Below are positions 1 to 9,803 of a stretch of 64,000 nt of DNA, in pieces. The notes under the pieces were generated by a model. The model ran no database searches. It was not told the origin of the DNA and was given only the letters and a program-made list of their open reading frames with translations. This DNA comes from Bacteriovorax sp. MedPE-SWde (GTDB taxonomy: Bacteria; Bdellovibrionota; Bacteriovoracia; Bacteriovoracales; Bacteriovoracaceae). The stretch is from positions 1 to 64,000 of the forward strand of contig MPCU01000002.1 of the NCBI GenBank assembly GCA_001874305.1, given 5' to 3'. The stretch's first letter is position 1; each line of letters opens with the position of its first letter. The translations under genes were made by a program, and so were the position numbers.

Positions 1-2115
1 CTTATCTTTAAGACCACCGATCTCTTTTCCCATTCCTGCGAGTTTTCCCTTGGCCTGTCCAAGTGCTTCTTTTAAACCACCATTCTCTTTTCCAAGACCG
101 GCAAGTTCACCTTTTGCTTTTCCAAGTTTATCTTTAAGACCACCATTTTCTCCAAGTAACTTACCTACTTTTCCTTTTAATCCAGAAATATCACCCTTTA
201 GCTGACCAACTTCTTTAGCAAGTCCTTTATTCTTACCTTGAGTCTGACCTAACTTAACTTCTACTGAAGATAGTTTTCCTTCTAATACAGAAGTAGCTTG
301 TTTTTCTGTTATCAATTTCTTATTTAATTTGTTCTTAGTATCTTTTAGCTTAGCAACTTTACCCTCTAGCTCCTGTATCATCGCATTAAGATTATTCTTA
401 ACACTATTTTGATCTACGATTTTGTTTTCAAGGCTTTTAACTTGACCATTTAAACCATCTTTTTCTTTAGTAATAATTTTTACTTCAGACTGTAATTGAC
501 CTATATCTTTCTTTAGACCAGTGATCTGATATTTATTATTATTTATTGTTTGATCTTTGTTCTTAATTTTTGATGTAAGGGCCTGAACTTCTTTCGTGTT
601 TTTATTAAGTTCAATATTTAATTTTGATATTTTAGTAATTTTCTCATTAAGGGACTTTTCAGTTTCTTTCAACTTTGCTTCTTTGTTCTTTACAACAGAT
701 TTTACACTCTTTATTTCCTGATTATTATTAACAATTACTTGAGATAGTGTTTTAACTTCTATTTGTTTTTTATCTATACTTTCTTGTAACTTCTTATTAG
801 CTTCAATTCTCTTAGTTACTTTATGAGATAGATCTTTTACTTTGGATAAAGTCTTTTCTAACTCTTTTTTTACCTTTTCCTTTCTTAATGATTCAGACTT
901 TACATCAGCATTTAAAGAAAGAATTTTTCTTTCTTTCTTATCTTCTTCCATTTTGAGATCTACAATTTTTTCCTTCTCAATTTGTAGTGCAGATATTGTT
1001 GTAGCTAGTTTCTTACGAACAGTTGCGATGTTAGAGTTCATCATTTGGAGCTTCTTCACTTTATTTTTCTGTTCTGACTCTAATGACTTAATATTTTGCA
1101 GTAATTTTGTTTCCTTACTCTGCTTACTTATCAATTCTTTTTGAACTTTCTCAACCTTTGTTTTTAATTTTTTATTACTCTGATTCACTTTCTCTTGCTT
1201 TAGGCTTGCTTTAACTAACTCTTTTTTAATTTCTTTATTTTTTATCTTCTCTTCATTTCTTTGTTTCTCTAGACTTTCGATCTTTGAGAACATCATTTCT
1301 TTATTCTTTTTATTCTTTTCTAACATGGCCATTTTATCTTTTAGCTCTGTCTGTAGAGAATTTAGCTTGACCTTACGATTCTCAAGCAGCGCCATTACTC
1401 TTTTCTTATCTTCACGCTGTTTTTGTATTTCTCTTTGTTTCTTCTTCATGTCTTGAGAAAGATTTTTGTTCTCTTTAATTTGATTATCGATATCACTCTT
1501 ATACTTGTTAACCTTACTCTCCATAGACTTCTTTTCTTGTTTTTGCTTTTGGAGCATCTTAGTTAATCTATCAAGCTTAGATTTCTTATCTTCCAGTTCT
1601 TTTTGTGCACGTCTAATCTCTTCCATTCTTTCTTTAACGACGTTATCTTTTTGCATTATTTCTTTTCTAAGTTTTTGATTAACACCTGAGATTTCTTTGG
1701 CCTGTTTCTTTTGCTTTCTTAGCTTCTCACCAACACTCTTAACAATAGCGTCTTTCTTTTCCTGTTCTTTAACAATCTCTTTCATTACATTTTTATTATC
1801 TTCAAGCTTCTTAACAAATTTATTTAACTCAATTACTTTCTTATCAATGATATTTTTATATTGAGAGACTTCACTTATTGATTTATTGATTGTTTCAGTT
1901 CGTTTTTTAGACTTTTCTTGTTGTTTCTTTGATACAAGACCTTCTAGCTCTTTCTTATGTGCTTTCTTTTGAGCGACCTGCTCCATAGATTTAACACCAA
2001 CCTTGATTAAGGCGAAAACAAACATTACTAAGAACACAACGGCCATTGAAGTGAACATATCACTATATGAACTCCAAATAGATCCATCATCCTTATGTTC
2101 TTTACGTTTTTTCAT
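1..2115 (-). CDS. MotB-like membrane protein with giant coiled-coil domain (3' end outside window)
   Basis: A 705-codon frame runs from an ATG at 2115 to base 1 with no stop (checked codon by codon), so the gene continues beyond the window. GAGG lies 5 nt before the ATG. Residues 1-18 are short and charged. One membrane segment (about 20-37) is preceded by Y17-S-D19, which resembles the stator protein MotB, where a Tyr-Ala-Asp stretch places the proton-binding Asp at the membrane. From about residue 45 the protein is an almost uninterrupted Lys/Glu/Leu/Ile coiled coil, ending in the visible part in Gly-rich 21-residue repeats. An OmpA-like peptidoglycan-binding domain may follow off the window, as in MotB; this cannot be seen. 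The next gene is divergent. Role unknown; a stator-like or envelope-spanning tether is inference. Confidence 0.85.
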   Translation of the reverse strand, partial: MKKRKEHKDDGSIWSSYSDMFTSMAVVFLVMFVFALIKVGVKSMEQVAQKKAHKKELEGLVSKKQQEKSKKRTETINKSISEVSQYKNIIDKKVIELNKFVKKLEDNKNVMKEIVKEQEKKDAIVKSVGEKLRKQKKQAKEISGVNQKLRKEIMQKDNVVKERMEEIRRAQKELEDKKSKLDRLTKMLQKQKQEKKSMESKVNKYKSDIDNQIKENKNLSQDMKKKQREIQKQREDKKRVMALLENRKVKLNSLQTELKDKMAMLEKNKKNKEMMFSKIESLEKQRNEEKIKNKEIKKELVKASLKQEKVNQSNKKLKTKVEKVQKELISKQSKETKLLQNIKSLESEQKNKVKKLQMMNSNIATVRKKLATTISALQIEKEKIVDLKMEEDKKERKILSLNADVKSESLRKEKVKKELEKTLSKVKDLSHKVTKRIEANKKLQESIDKKQIEVKTLSQVIVNNNQEIKSVKSVVKNKEAKLKETEKSLNEKITKISKLNIELNKNTKEVQALTSKIKNKDQTINNNKYQITGLKKDIGQLQSEVKIITKEKDGLNGQVKSLENKIVDQNSVKNNLNAMIQELEGKVAKLKDTKNKLNKKLITEKQATSVLEGKLSSVEVKLGQTQGKNKGLAKEVGQLKGDISGLKGKVGKLLGENGGLKDKLGKAKGELAGLGKENGGLKEALGQAKGKLAGMGKEIGGLKDK
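19..144 (-). repeat. Two tandem 63-bp (21-residue) repeats in the coiled-coil gene
   Basis: Bases 19-81 and 82-144 encode two near-identical 21-residue units beginning Gly-Gly-Leu-Lys, i.e. three heptads each. A third copy begins at 18 and leaves the window, and a degenerate unit lies before 144. The Gly content sets this part apart from the upstream Lys/Glu coiled coil. Confidence 0.7.
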
Positions 2116-2522
2116 ATGCCCCTCGCTGTTTCATCAAATCCTACAGGATTCAAGAATTCATAGAAGAGTATTTTGATCGTCTTATTGTCAGTCTTTACTA
2201 ATCAAGAACTTAAATTTTGTACTTATTGTAAAATTAGATAATTATGTGTTTTTTACAACTTTCTTAAAAGCTGCACACAATTGATGGCACGGCCTAGTAA
2301 ATCAAGTAATAAGCAGAGATATGTTCATAATAAACTCATTTAATAGTTGAGTATTTGTCTTTGGCAACATCTCGAGGCATCGTCCTATATCTAGTCCACT
2401 AGTCATTTTCATAAATTCAGTATCTTAGAGAAAGTACTATTAGATAATATGTGCCGCCACTTAATATTAATTTAAGTAGTTATTGATATTTTCGATAAGC
2501 AAGTAGGTACACGTAAGGGATT
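2116..2522. other. Divergent intergenic region
   Basis: This 407-base gap separates the MotB-like gene (minus) and the giant lipoprotein gene (plus), so it should hold promoters for both. I see a FliA-like element on the plus strand near its right end and nothing recognisable for the minus strand. No RNA gene or coding frame is convincing. Confidence 0.5.
2472..2498 (+). promoter_or_regulatory. Possible FliA (sigma-28) promoter for the giant lipoprotein gene
   Basis: TTAAGTAG, 11 nt, TTCGATAA. Against the FliA consensus TAAAGTTT-N11-GCCGATAA this is 5/8 and 6/8 with exact spacing. Transcription would start near 2505, about 18 nt before the ATG at 2523. Moderate match only. Confidence 0.4.
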
Positions 2523-5500
2523 ATGAAAGTATACAAAATGGAATTGAAAACATTTCTAACATTATTATGCTTCTTGTTGATAACAAGTTCTTGTGTACCT
2601 CAGTCTCCAAATGCCATAAGAAAAACAGATAGTAGTACTGAAAGTGGATCAACCGAAGAACCAACTACTCCTGAATTTGAAAATTCATTTAACTTTTTTG
2701 AATACAGTAATACTAAAATATCATCGGTTTTTTCAACGTCTTCTTCTTTTGATGACAATCTCTACTTTAAAGGTAAAGGTGTAAACTCGTATGTGGAAGC
2801 AAATCCGTCTACGGTATACTGTGCAATCACACACTTTCCTAGCCTAACAGGAATTCAAAATATTATAGTAGCAGGTTTTGCTAGAAGTAAGATAGATTTC
2901 AATACAGGAGTCAAAGAGAACTACATTTCTTTTAATTATAAGAAAGTAGATGCAGCACAGAATGCAGCCTACTGTAATAATATCTCTGTTAATGCAAAAG
3001 CAACTGCGCTTGGTGGAACTAATGTTTACGATTTAGACTCCCTATGCCCTAGTTGTTCAAATGTAAGCCATCAATCAAATAGTATCATTGTTGTCGATAA
3101 CTTTGGTAATGACATAACTTCATTAGCTACAACTGGTTTAGGTATAAAGTTTACCTTTGGACTTCCAAGTTCAGGAAGCGGAGGACTGTGCTCATCTGAT
3201 TCTCAATGTAGCTCTCAAGGACTAGATTGTTGCCTAGGTGGTCAATGTGTTAAAGACGGTACTTTAAAGAAGACTTATACGGCCATGGAGCCTGAATACC
3301 CTGACTACATTGCAGCAATAATTGATGTAGCAAAGAGTGAATTAAACAAATCAAAATATCCAGACTTCTATTATATTTGTGGAGAAGTTATTCCACCTAC
3401 AGACACGCCTGACGATCCTAATGAATTAACTCCAGAGGAGAAGTCACAGCTTGCTTTACAAGAACTTAAGCACCTCTATGAGTGTACAACTCCTATTGAA
3501 GGAGAAATGAGTATATGTACTGTTAAGTACGAAAATGCGACGACAGGATCCACATATTTAACAGGTAAAGATGATAGGGATTTTTCGGATACTTACACAG
3601 GTACTAATCCTTTTTCTGAAACTATAAATGAAGTAATTTTTCAACAAATCTCTTTATTTAAATCTGGTGCATTTATTAGCACTCCAGGCTTCACATTTAA
3701 ATCACCTACAGACACTAACGATACTCTAAATGACACAATGGAGATTACTCTCACTAAAGCTGTGGACAATGATAATAAATATAAGGATCTTCTTATAAGA
3801 TACAACATAGATGGATCTTGTAAGATGATAAATTCTGTCTTAGCGACATGTGAAAAGCATTATGTTCAAGGGCAAAACCTTGGGAAAGTGACAGATCATT
3901 TCCCAGCATCAAATCAATTCAAGCTTCCTAGCTATATTGATTCAACGAGACAGATTATTGTAGAAGTTGATGATTCTGTAAGAACTCAAGGGAGCTACTG
4001 GAATTATGTAGCTGGAGCACCTGGATATATTGAATTTACAGGCGCAAGTCTTGCCGTATACGACACTCAAAAAGTTAAAGTAACATATTATGTGGACGTT
4101 GGAAGTAATCCAGTACTCCTTTCTAAGCAACAAGCACTTGAAGAAATTGGGAGCATATGTAATTGCCCTAAGTTCGATTGTTCACTACAAGAAGTTCTTG
4201 ATGATAATGATAATGTCATAAATTACGAGTGTAGCTACCCAGCACCACAGGCGCCAGATGCTCCTCTTCAACAAGAAGTACTATTAAGTAGTAAAACTTC
4301 ACCACATAGACACTTTGATACAAACGGTGTTGCAAGAACAGATCTAACAGTAAGTGACATTATTGCTAATCCTAATCTAGAACAAGAAGGCAATAACTTT
4401 GAATATACCGATAGAGACCTATCTAAACCTAACAACATATCAAGCTATATAGGATTTAATGAAATTTATGGTTCATATAACTATGGAATTGGTAATGCTC
4501 TTCCATCAAAAGAAGTAACTGTAAACAAGGGAACAACTTATGACATTTCAGTTAGCGATGGTGTCTTTTCTACATGTTTCTCATGTGGTGCAGACTATTA
4601 CTCTAACTTAGCAAAAATATTCCCAGACAACTTAAGTCATAGTGGTGGTGGTTATAAACCAGACCTTCAGGAGTCTTCAAAATTTGGAACAACTGAGTAC
4701 AGAGCAGATGATCTAGCATTTGGTAGAGCATGTTTTGTTCCTGCTACAATGCTACCTTGGTCACACTCTCCTAAGTCAAATAGAAAAGATCAAAGACTTT
4801 CTCGACTATCAGCTCAGCACTTCTTTATGGCCAATGGTTATAATAGAGATTGGTACGGGTTTGATTATGGTTCAGTTATTGGTTCATTTGATGGAGTAAG
4901 ATGGTTTGCCATTGGAACAAAGAGAAGGATCAAAGCAGATTCTAATAAACTATTTATCGCAGTAAACTCATACTTTTCAGATTTAACTATTGATAATACT
5001 TTTAAAGTTCTAATCCAAGATTCTATCATCAATGGAGAGCAGAACTTTCCTACAACAGACTTTGAAACAGATGGAGCTGAATGTCAGCAAGTTCACGCTT
5101 GTGAAAAAGATAGTGATTGCGCATCAGCACTTGGCTGGGATTATGCTTGTGAAACAGTAACAAGTATAAAGTCTAACTACCCTAACTTTGATGACAATGC
5201 CATTGAAGTACCTACAGAAGAAACACTAGAGAGAATAATCTCACTTAGTGGAAGCTATTCCGGAACAAGTAAGAGATGTGTATACCGTGGTCGTGGTGCT
5301 GCATGTACTCAGAAATATGGAACAGTAACAAATGTTAATAACTCATATTCTGGTATATTAGGAACTAGAACTCATGGTTGTTCTCATAATAACTATTGTC
5401 AACTATTGAATGATGGAACTTTTCCAACAAAGTTTAACAACAAAATAAACAGATATGGAAACTCAATAACAATTAGAAATACAGACCCTTCTGCAGTTAC

Positions 5501-7421
5501 TCAAGTACCTAGCTTTGGAATTCAGACTCCTATAATAGGGAGGCCTGAAAACCATATTGGAACTGAAGAAGCGAATTCGCTGGCAAGAGGAAATCTATTA
5601 ACTAATAATGTTAAGTCGATTTGTTTACCAGGAAAAGCACAAGCAACTGCTCCAGCAACAGATACTTTTGAAAGTTTAATGGATACTGCTCCATCAAATA
5701 TAAGTGACGTTATTAATGGGATGGGGCAAACGAAGAGCTCAACAACTTCACTAGATGCTAGTTACTTATCACAGTGCCCTACCTTTGATACTACGGGACA
5801 GTACTATTCTTTTGAAAATCCTAAAGATACTTTGGCAACGGCAACGGTTAAAGACTTTGCATCTTCACAATCGTTGAGTACACAGTTTCTAGATATATTT
5901 GATAGTCTGTTAACAACTGGAATAGTTAATGATCTCTCCTCTATTACGGCGGACTCAAAGACACTACATCAAAACTCTTGTTTAAGAGTTCCGGGTACGA
6001 CTTGTCATACAGATTTTGACTGTGGACCATCTGACTTTGTTGCTAAGGCCATGAAGTCGATTACCGCCACAGACATTGGACTACTTAACCAATACGAACT
6101 TCTTTTTTGGCAAGAAGAGCTTGTATGTTCTCAACCAGCAGCAAAAGATAGTTCTGACTTTGATGTTAGAAAAAATAGATGTTGTAGAGAAAGTAATAAT
6201 ACAATAACAATACCTACTGTTAATGAGAATAATGAACCTGAAAATGATGAGGGATTTTCAAGAGTCGTCAATGTAACAGATGCTGCAGCTACAGAAGTAG
6301 CGCTGAACTCGGCGTCGAGATATTCAAGAAACTCAGTTACTCACTTCGCACGTAACCAAGAAGCTAAAAAAGATCTCATCGTATCTAATAACGATTCTTG
6401 TACAACAGGGTCTCTAGCTGCTTCATGTAAGCCACTTTCTGATATTCAAAAACAATACGAGACACTTACAGAAGTCGCCAGCCGTACTTGTTGTAGTGAG
6501 AACTGGGTAAGAAATTTCTCAAAAACTTCTGGTGGTGGACATGAGTGGAAACCTGAAAAAATGCAACAAGTAGATATAGGAAGCCTAGAATGTTTGAATT
6601 ATATAGGACTTAAAAAAGACTGTTCAGATCCAGATGATGTATCAAAATGTGATGCGAGATCTGTTCCAGAGATAGAGGCAATAGATATCCTTAAATGGGT
6701 TGGTTCATTTGATCTGACAGGTATTCCTAATGCTGCCATTAAAGACCCTAACGTATTCGGTGGTGATTATCTTTGCCAAGATAACCCTGCAAATCAAATC
6801 CCAGGACTAGTGGATAATACGGTTGTTGGAGATGCTGAATATAGAGGATCATCAGACAGTGAACTTTACTTAAAATCAACAGATTCAGACAACTTTAAAG
6901 CAAATATAAAACAAGTATTCTCAAAAGATACTTTTAGCTGTTGTTTACCGGCCAATACTCAAATGGCCGCGACTGATGATCCTTCTCTTTGTTGTTCGGG
7001 AAATATAAATCCTAACACTAACAGATGTGCTATGAAGAACTACACAGATCTTACTGTCTATCTGAATAGATATGTTTCAAGTGAAGCGAAGGATTTACCT
7101 GACACTATATTTGAAGAAGAAACAGGTTTCATTAAAGATAGCGCGACTGTTATTCAAGTAGCATGTGAAAAGAAAATGTGTGCAAGTGGTTTCATGACTT
7201 ATGGTATTGCTTACGGAAAATATAAGTACAAAGATGTTTCGGAAGATATAGACAACAAGTTTGTTAATCGTTATATCGAAAATGCCACTGATGATAATTT
7301 TGAAGGAAAGGTAGACCTTTACAGAGAAGGACTAAAATGGAACTCTCATGTTTACTGTGTTCCTGAAGAAGTTGGAAATAACCTACTAAATGCAGGTATT
7401 CCAGTATTTCAGTGTAACTAG
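2523..7421 (+). CDS. Giant cysteine-rich surface lipoprotein, 1632 aa
   Basis: Predicted exported lipoprotein of unknown function. The N-terminus has a hydrophobic stretch ending in a lipobox (Ile-Thr-Ser-Ser-Cys, about residues 20-24), so signal peptidase II processing and lipid anchoring are likely. The mature part is Ser/Thr/Asn-rich and contains many Cys in short clusters such as CSSDSQC, DCCLGGQC, CEKDSDC and CHTDFDCG, with further CC pairs towards the C-terminus. These look like small disulfide-bonded modules rather than metal-binding enzymes. AAGGGA precedes the ATG closely; a second ATG at 2538 is less well supported. The stop overlaps the convergent uppP stop. The size and Cys pattern suggest a surface adhesin or structural protein, but I recognise no family. 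Confidence 0.85.
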   Translation: MKVYKMELKTFLTLLCFLLITSSCVPQSPNAIRKTDSSTESGSTEEPTTPEFENSFNFFEYSNTKISSVFSTSSSFDDNLYFKGKGVNSYVEANPSTVYCAITHFPSLTGIQNIIVAGFARSKIDFNTGVKENYISFNYKKVDAAQNAAYCNNISVNAKATALGGTNVYDLDSLCPSCSNVSHQSNSIIVVDNFGNDITSLATTGLGIKFTFGLPSSGSGGLCSSDSQCSSQGLDCCLGGQCVKDGTLKKTYTAMEPEYPDYIAAIIDVAKSELNKSKYPDFYYICGEVIPPTDTPDDPNELTPEEKSQLALQELKHLYECTTPIEGEMSICTVKYENATTGSTYLTGKDDRDFSDTYTGTNPFSETINEVIFQQISLFKSGAFISTPGFTFKSPTDTNDTLNDTMEITLTKAVDNDNKYKDLLIRYNIDGSCKMINSVLATCEKHYVQGQNLGKVTDHFPASNQFKLPSYIDSTRQIIVEVDDSVRTQGSYWNYVAGAPGYIEFTGASLAVYDTQKVKVTYYVDVGSNPVLLSKQQALEEIGSICNCPKFDCSLQEVLDDNDNVINYECSYPAPQAPDAPLQQEVLLSSKTSPHRHFDTNGVARTDLTVSDIIANPNLEQEGNNFEYTDRDLSKPNNISSYIGFNEIYGSYNYGIGNALPSKEVTVNKGTTYDISVSDGVFSTCFSCGADYYSNLAKIFPDNLSHSGGGYKPDLQESSKFGTTEYRADDLAFGRACFVPATMLPWSHSPKSNRKDQRLSRLSAQHFFMANGYNRDWYGFDYGSVIGSFDGVRWFAIGTKRRIKADSNKLFIAVNSYFSDLTIDNTFKVLIQDSIINGEQNFPTTDFETDGAECQQVHACEKDSDCASALGWDYACETVTSIKSNYPNFDDNAIEVPTEETLERIISLSGSYSGTSKRCVYRGRGAACTQKYGTVTNVNNSYSGILGTRTHGCSHNNYCQLLNDGTFPTKFNNKINRYGNSITIRNTDPSAVTQVPSFGIQTPIIGRPENHIGTEEANSLARGNLLTNNVKSICLPGKAQATAPATDTFESLMDTAPSNISDVINGMGQTKSSTTSLDASYLSQCPTFDTTGQYYSFENPKDTLATATVKDFASSQSLSTQFLDIFDSLLTTGIVNDLSSITADSKTLHQNSCLRVPGTTCHTDFDCGPSDFVAKAMKSITATDIGLLNQYELLFWQEELVCSQPAAKDSSDFDVRKNRCCRESNNTITIPTVNENNEPENDEGFSRVVNVTDAAATEVALNSASRYSRNSVTHFARNQEAKKDLIVSNNDSCTTGSLAASCKPLSDIQKQYETLTEVASRTCCSENWVRNFSKTSGGGHEWKPEKMQQVDIGSLECLNYIGLKKDCSDPDDVSKCDARSVPEIEAIDILKWVGSFDLTGIPNAAIKDPNVFGGDYLCQDNPANQIPGLVDNTVVGDAEYRGSSDSELYLKSTDSDNFKANIKQVFSKDTFSCCLPANTQMAATDDPSLCCSGNINPNTNRCAMKNYTDLTVYLNRYVSSEAKDLPDTIFEEETGFIKDSATVIQVACEKKMCASGFMTYGIAYGKYKYKDVSEDIDNKFVNRYIENATDDNFEGKVDLYREGLKWNSHVYCVPEEVGNNLLNAGIPVFQCN

Positions 7422-8212
7422 AGTATCGCGATAACTGCAATACCAAGAATAATTCTATAGATCATAAAATATGAAAATTCTATTCTCTTAAGCATCTTCA
7501 AAAAGAAATGAATCGTTACAAATCCTGTTAGAAATGAAACAGATATTCCGATGAAGCTTAGTCCGTAGTCAAATTTAATTCCAAACTCGGATATATCCTT
7601 AAACTTTAGTAATGCCCCGGCCACGATAAGTGGTAAAGAAAGCAGAAATGAGAATGAAGAAGACTCTTCTTTGGAAAGACCTAAAATACGGCCACCTGTG
7701 ATAGTGATTCCAGAGCGAGAAACCCCTGGAAAAATTGCAAGTACTTGGAGAAGTCCAATAATTAAACCTTTCTTCCAGCTTGAATCCTTTTCCATAACCT
7801 TTTCTTCAATACGCCCCCACTTGTCCGCAAGATATAAGAGAACTCCAAAAATGATCAGGTTTATAGCAATGAGGCTACCTTTTCGTCCTAGAGACTCTGC
7901 ATGATCCTTTAATAAAAGAGCAAATACACCCGTTGCAAATGTTGCAACTATAAAGTTCTTAGTGAAGCCATCACACTTCTTATTAGGAAGAATGAGATAG
8001 AAGCTATTCTTAATTATTCTTAGCAAATCTTTGTAGAAATAGAGGGAAACAGCGAGTGCCGTTCCTAGGTGCATAGCAAGGTCAAAGACAAGACCAGGGT
8101 CTTTAAACTTGGCAACAAGTGGCAGCAAGGCAAGATGTCCAGAGCTAGATACAGGAAGGAACTCTGTTAAACCTTGTACTATACCATATATTATTGCCCA
8201 AAACTCATTCAT
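7418..8212 (-). CDS. uppP: Undecaprenyl-diphosphatase UppP (BacA)
   Basis: Integral membrane phosphatase that converts undecaprenyl diphosphate to the monophosphate, recycling the lipid carrier for peptidoglycan and other envelope polymers. At 264 residues it is the usual family length. The two signature motifs are present: EFLPVSSSGHL near residues 17-27 and GVSRSGIT in the second half, carrying the conserved Glu, Ser and Arg of the BacA active site. Multiple hydrophobic segments span the protein. It lies 7 nt downstream of the RDD membrane-protein gene on the same strand, so the two probably share a transcript. Its stop codon overlaps the stop of the convergent lipoprotein gene. Confidence 0.96.
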   Translation of the reverse strand: MNEFWAIIYGIVQGLTEFLPVSSSGHLALLPLVAKFKDPGLVFDLAMHLGTALAVSLYFYKDLLRIIKNSFYLILPNKKCDGFTKNFIVATFATGVFALLLKDHAESLGRKGSLIAINLIIFGVLLYLADKWGRIEEKVMEKDSSWKKGLIIGLLQVLAIFPGVSRSGITITGGRILGLSKEESSSFSFLLSLPLIVAGALLKFKDISEFGIKFDYGLSFIGISVSFLTGFVTIHFFLKMLKRIEFSYFMIYRIILGIAVIAIL

Positions 8213-8219
8213 CTCTTAC

Positions 8220-9803
8220 CTACTCTCCATTAAAGAAATCCTTGTTTCGAGATTTAAGAGCTCTCATGATATCGGAAATATTCTTTATCGTCATTTTACT
8301 ATAAGGTATTTTCTCTCTTTTCATCATCAATTGCCAAGTAATAAATACCCTTTGCATGCTAGCAAGGAAAAGTTTTTGATAATCTTCACCAAACGAAAAA
8401 GAACTTCTCGCTTCTTTGAAGTAATACTTACGTAGATATTTTTCAAACTTTTTTAAACCTACTGAACTAAAGTCTTTGTAACCAAGAAAATCGTAAATAG
8501 ATAATGGATTAAATATATACTCTTGCTCCCATGTCGTTGCTTCTCTTTCGACAACTCTTCCCCACTTAGACTTATAAAAGAAACTCTTAGCGAAGGTTTC
8601 ATTAACTTTACTGTCCCATCGATTTCTTTGCCAAACAGTTTCATAAACAATTGGTCTAAGTTGTTTTAGTGAAAAGAATTTTTCTTTGTATTCATTTTTA
8701 AAATCATCAGAAGTTAATGTTCTTATAAAGACTTCACTCCCTCTAGTAATGAAGTCAATCTTCTGCTGATCATTCTCACCAAGTAATGAAAACAATTCTC
8801 TTTTTAATAGAATATAAGGAAATAAGAATATACGCTTCTTTTTAAAGAACTCTGTTACCGAAAAAGGATTAGCTAAGAGCGAGACAGAGATTAACTCAAA
8901 GAGCTCTTCTTTTGCTTTATCGTCTAATTCATAATCATCATCTAACATTTGAGCTACTTTTAACCCTTTATTTAGATTAGGATAATATACGTCAAAGAAA
9001 GGATAGTTAGTTTTAACTTTTTTTACGAGTCTCATAAGATCAAAGCGTTTATTTATTTTAAAAACACCTTTCACCCCAAGTGTTGTGTCCCAAATACTCA
9101 TAATAGGTCTATATATGATATTGCCTGTTTTTCGTCTTATTTCAAAAGATGGATTAACTTTAAAACGACCTGAATCTAAATCTGAAAAGGTCATCATCTT
9201 AAAACTCTTCGATCCATAGTTACGGTAAAGATTAAAGTCTCTCCCCTTACTTAGAGGCACTTCAATCTTAGGAGTAAATGCCACAACTGGATTATAGAGG
9301 AATGTACTCTTATAAAACAACGGTCCTGCATAAGCAGTTAACAGAGAAATTAAAAGAAACAAGACAGCTGAAAGTAAAGTAACAATGCCACCTCTACGTT
9401 CAATATTTGTACCTGATATTATTTCAGATATTCTAGCTTTACCGAATTGACTAAGAAAATAATCAATAGGCAGTAAGATTAATAATATAGGCATAATAAG
9501 TGCCCTAAAGGCCATAGAAACCCTTTCTTGTATTAAATTATGACCCCTAACACGAAGTCCAGCCACGAAGAACCCAGGCGTAGAAGCAAAGAATAGGCCT
9601 GAATAGAACCTCAATAGAAAGAGAAGTAATACTGATACAACCACATGCTCAGAGAAGAGTCCTGGAAGAGACTTATAAAAAGAGTAGCTTTCAAGGAAAG
9701 AGCGTAATGTCTCTTGACTCACAAATACGTAAGCTAGCGACCAACATAGAAGAAAGTCTATTAAGAGTGATGTAAATCGTCGAAATCCTGTTGCTTCTGT
9801 CAT
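8220..9803 (-). CDS. RDD-family membrane protein with long C-terminal extension
   Basis: 527 residues. The N-terminal 165 or so form an RDD domain: Arg near the start (FRRF), Ile-Asp in the first membrane helix (LLIDF), and the TPG-type motif before the amphipathic GLRVRG stretch, followed by two more membrane segments. The remaining 350 residues are mainly soluble, rich in Phe, Lys and Arg, with no motif I recognise. RDD domains occur in membrane proteins of poorly defined, possibly transport-related role. The gene is upstream of uppP with a 7-nt gap, suggesting an envelope function. The ATG at 9803 has only a weak Shine-Dalgarno sequence. Confidence 0.8.
   Translation of the reverse strand: MTEATGFRRFTSLLIDFLLCWSLAYVFVSQETLRSFLESYSFYKSLPGLFSEHVVVSVLLLFLLRFYSGLFFASTPGFFVAGLRVRGHNLIQERVSMAFRALIMPILLILLPIDYFLSQFGKARISEIISGTNIERRGGIVTLLSAVLFLLISLLTAYAGPLFYKSTFLYNPVVAFTPKIEVPLSKGRDFNLYRNYGSKSFKMMTFSDLDSGRFKVNPSFEIRRKTGNIIYRPIMSIWDTTLGVKGVFKINKRFDLMRLVKKVKTNYPFFDVYYPNLNKGLKVAQMLDDDYELDDKAKEELFELISVSLLANPFSVTEFFKKKRIFLFPYILLKRELFSLLGENDQQKIDFITRGSEVFIRTLTSDDFKNEYKEKFFSLKQLRPIVYETVWQRNRWDSKVNETFAKSFFYKSKWGRVVEREATTWEQEYIFNPLSIYDFLGYKDFSSVGLKKFEKYLRKYYFKEARSSFSFGEDYQKLFLASMQRVFITWQLMMKREKIPYSKMTIKNISDIMRALKSRNKDFFNGE

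Noticed and set aside
842-1144. Plus-strand 100-residue frame
   Set aside because: Lies wholly opposite the verified MotB-like coiled-coil gene and has low-complexity Phe/Ser content typical of antisense to Lys/Glu codons.
1-2115. Zorya anti-phage system (ZorA/ZorB)
   Set aside because: Only a MotB-like Asp segment is present; no ZorA, ZorC/D or ZorE gene is visible and the long coil is on the wrong partner.
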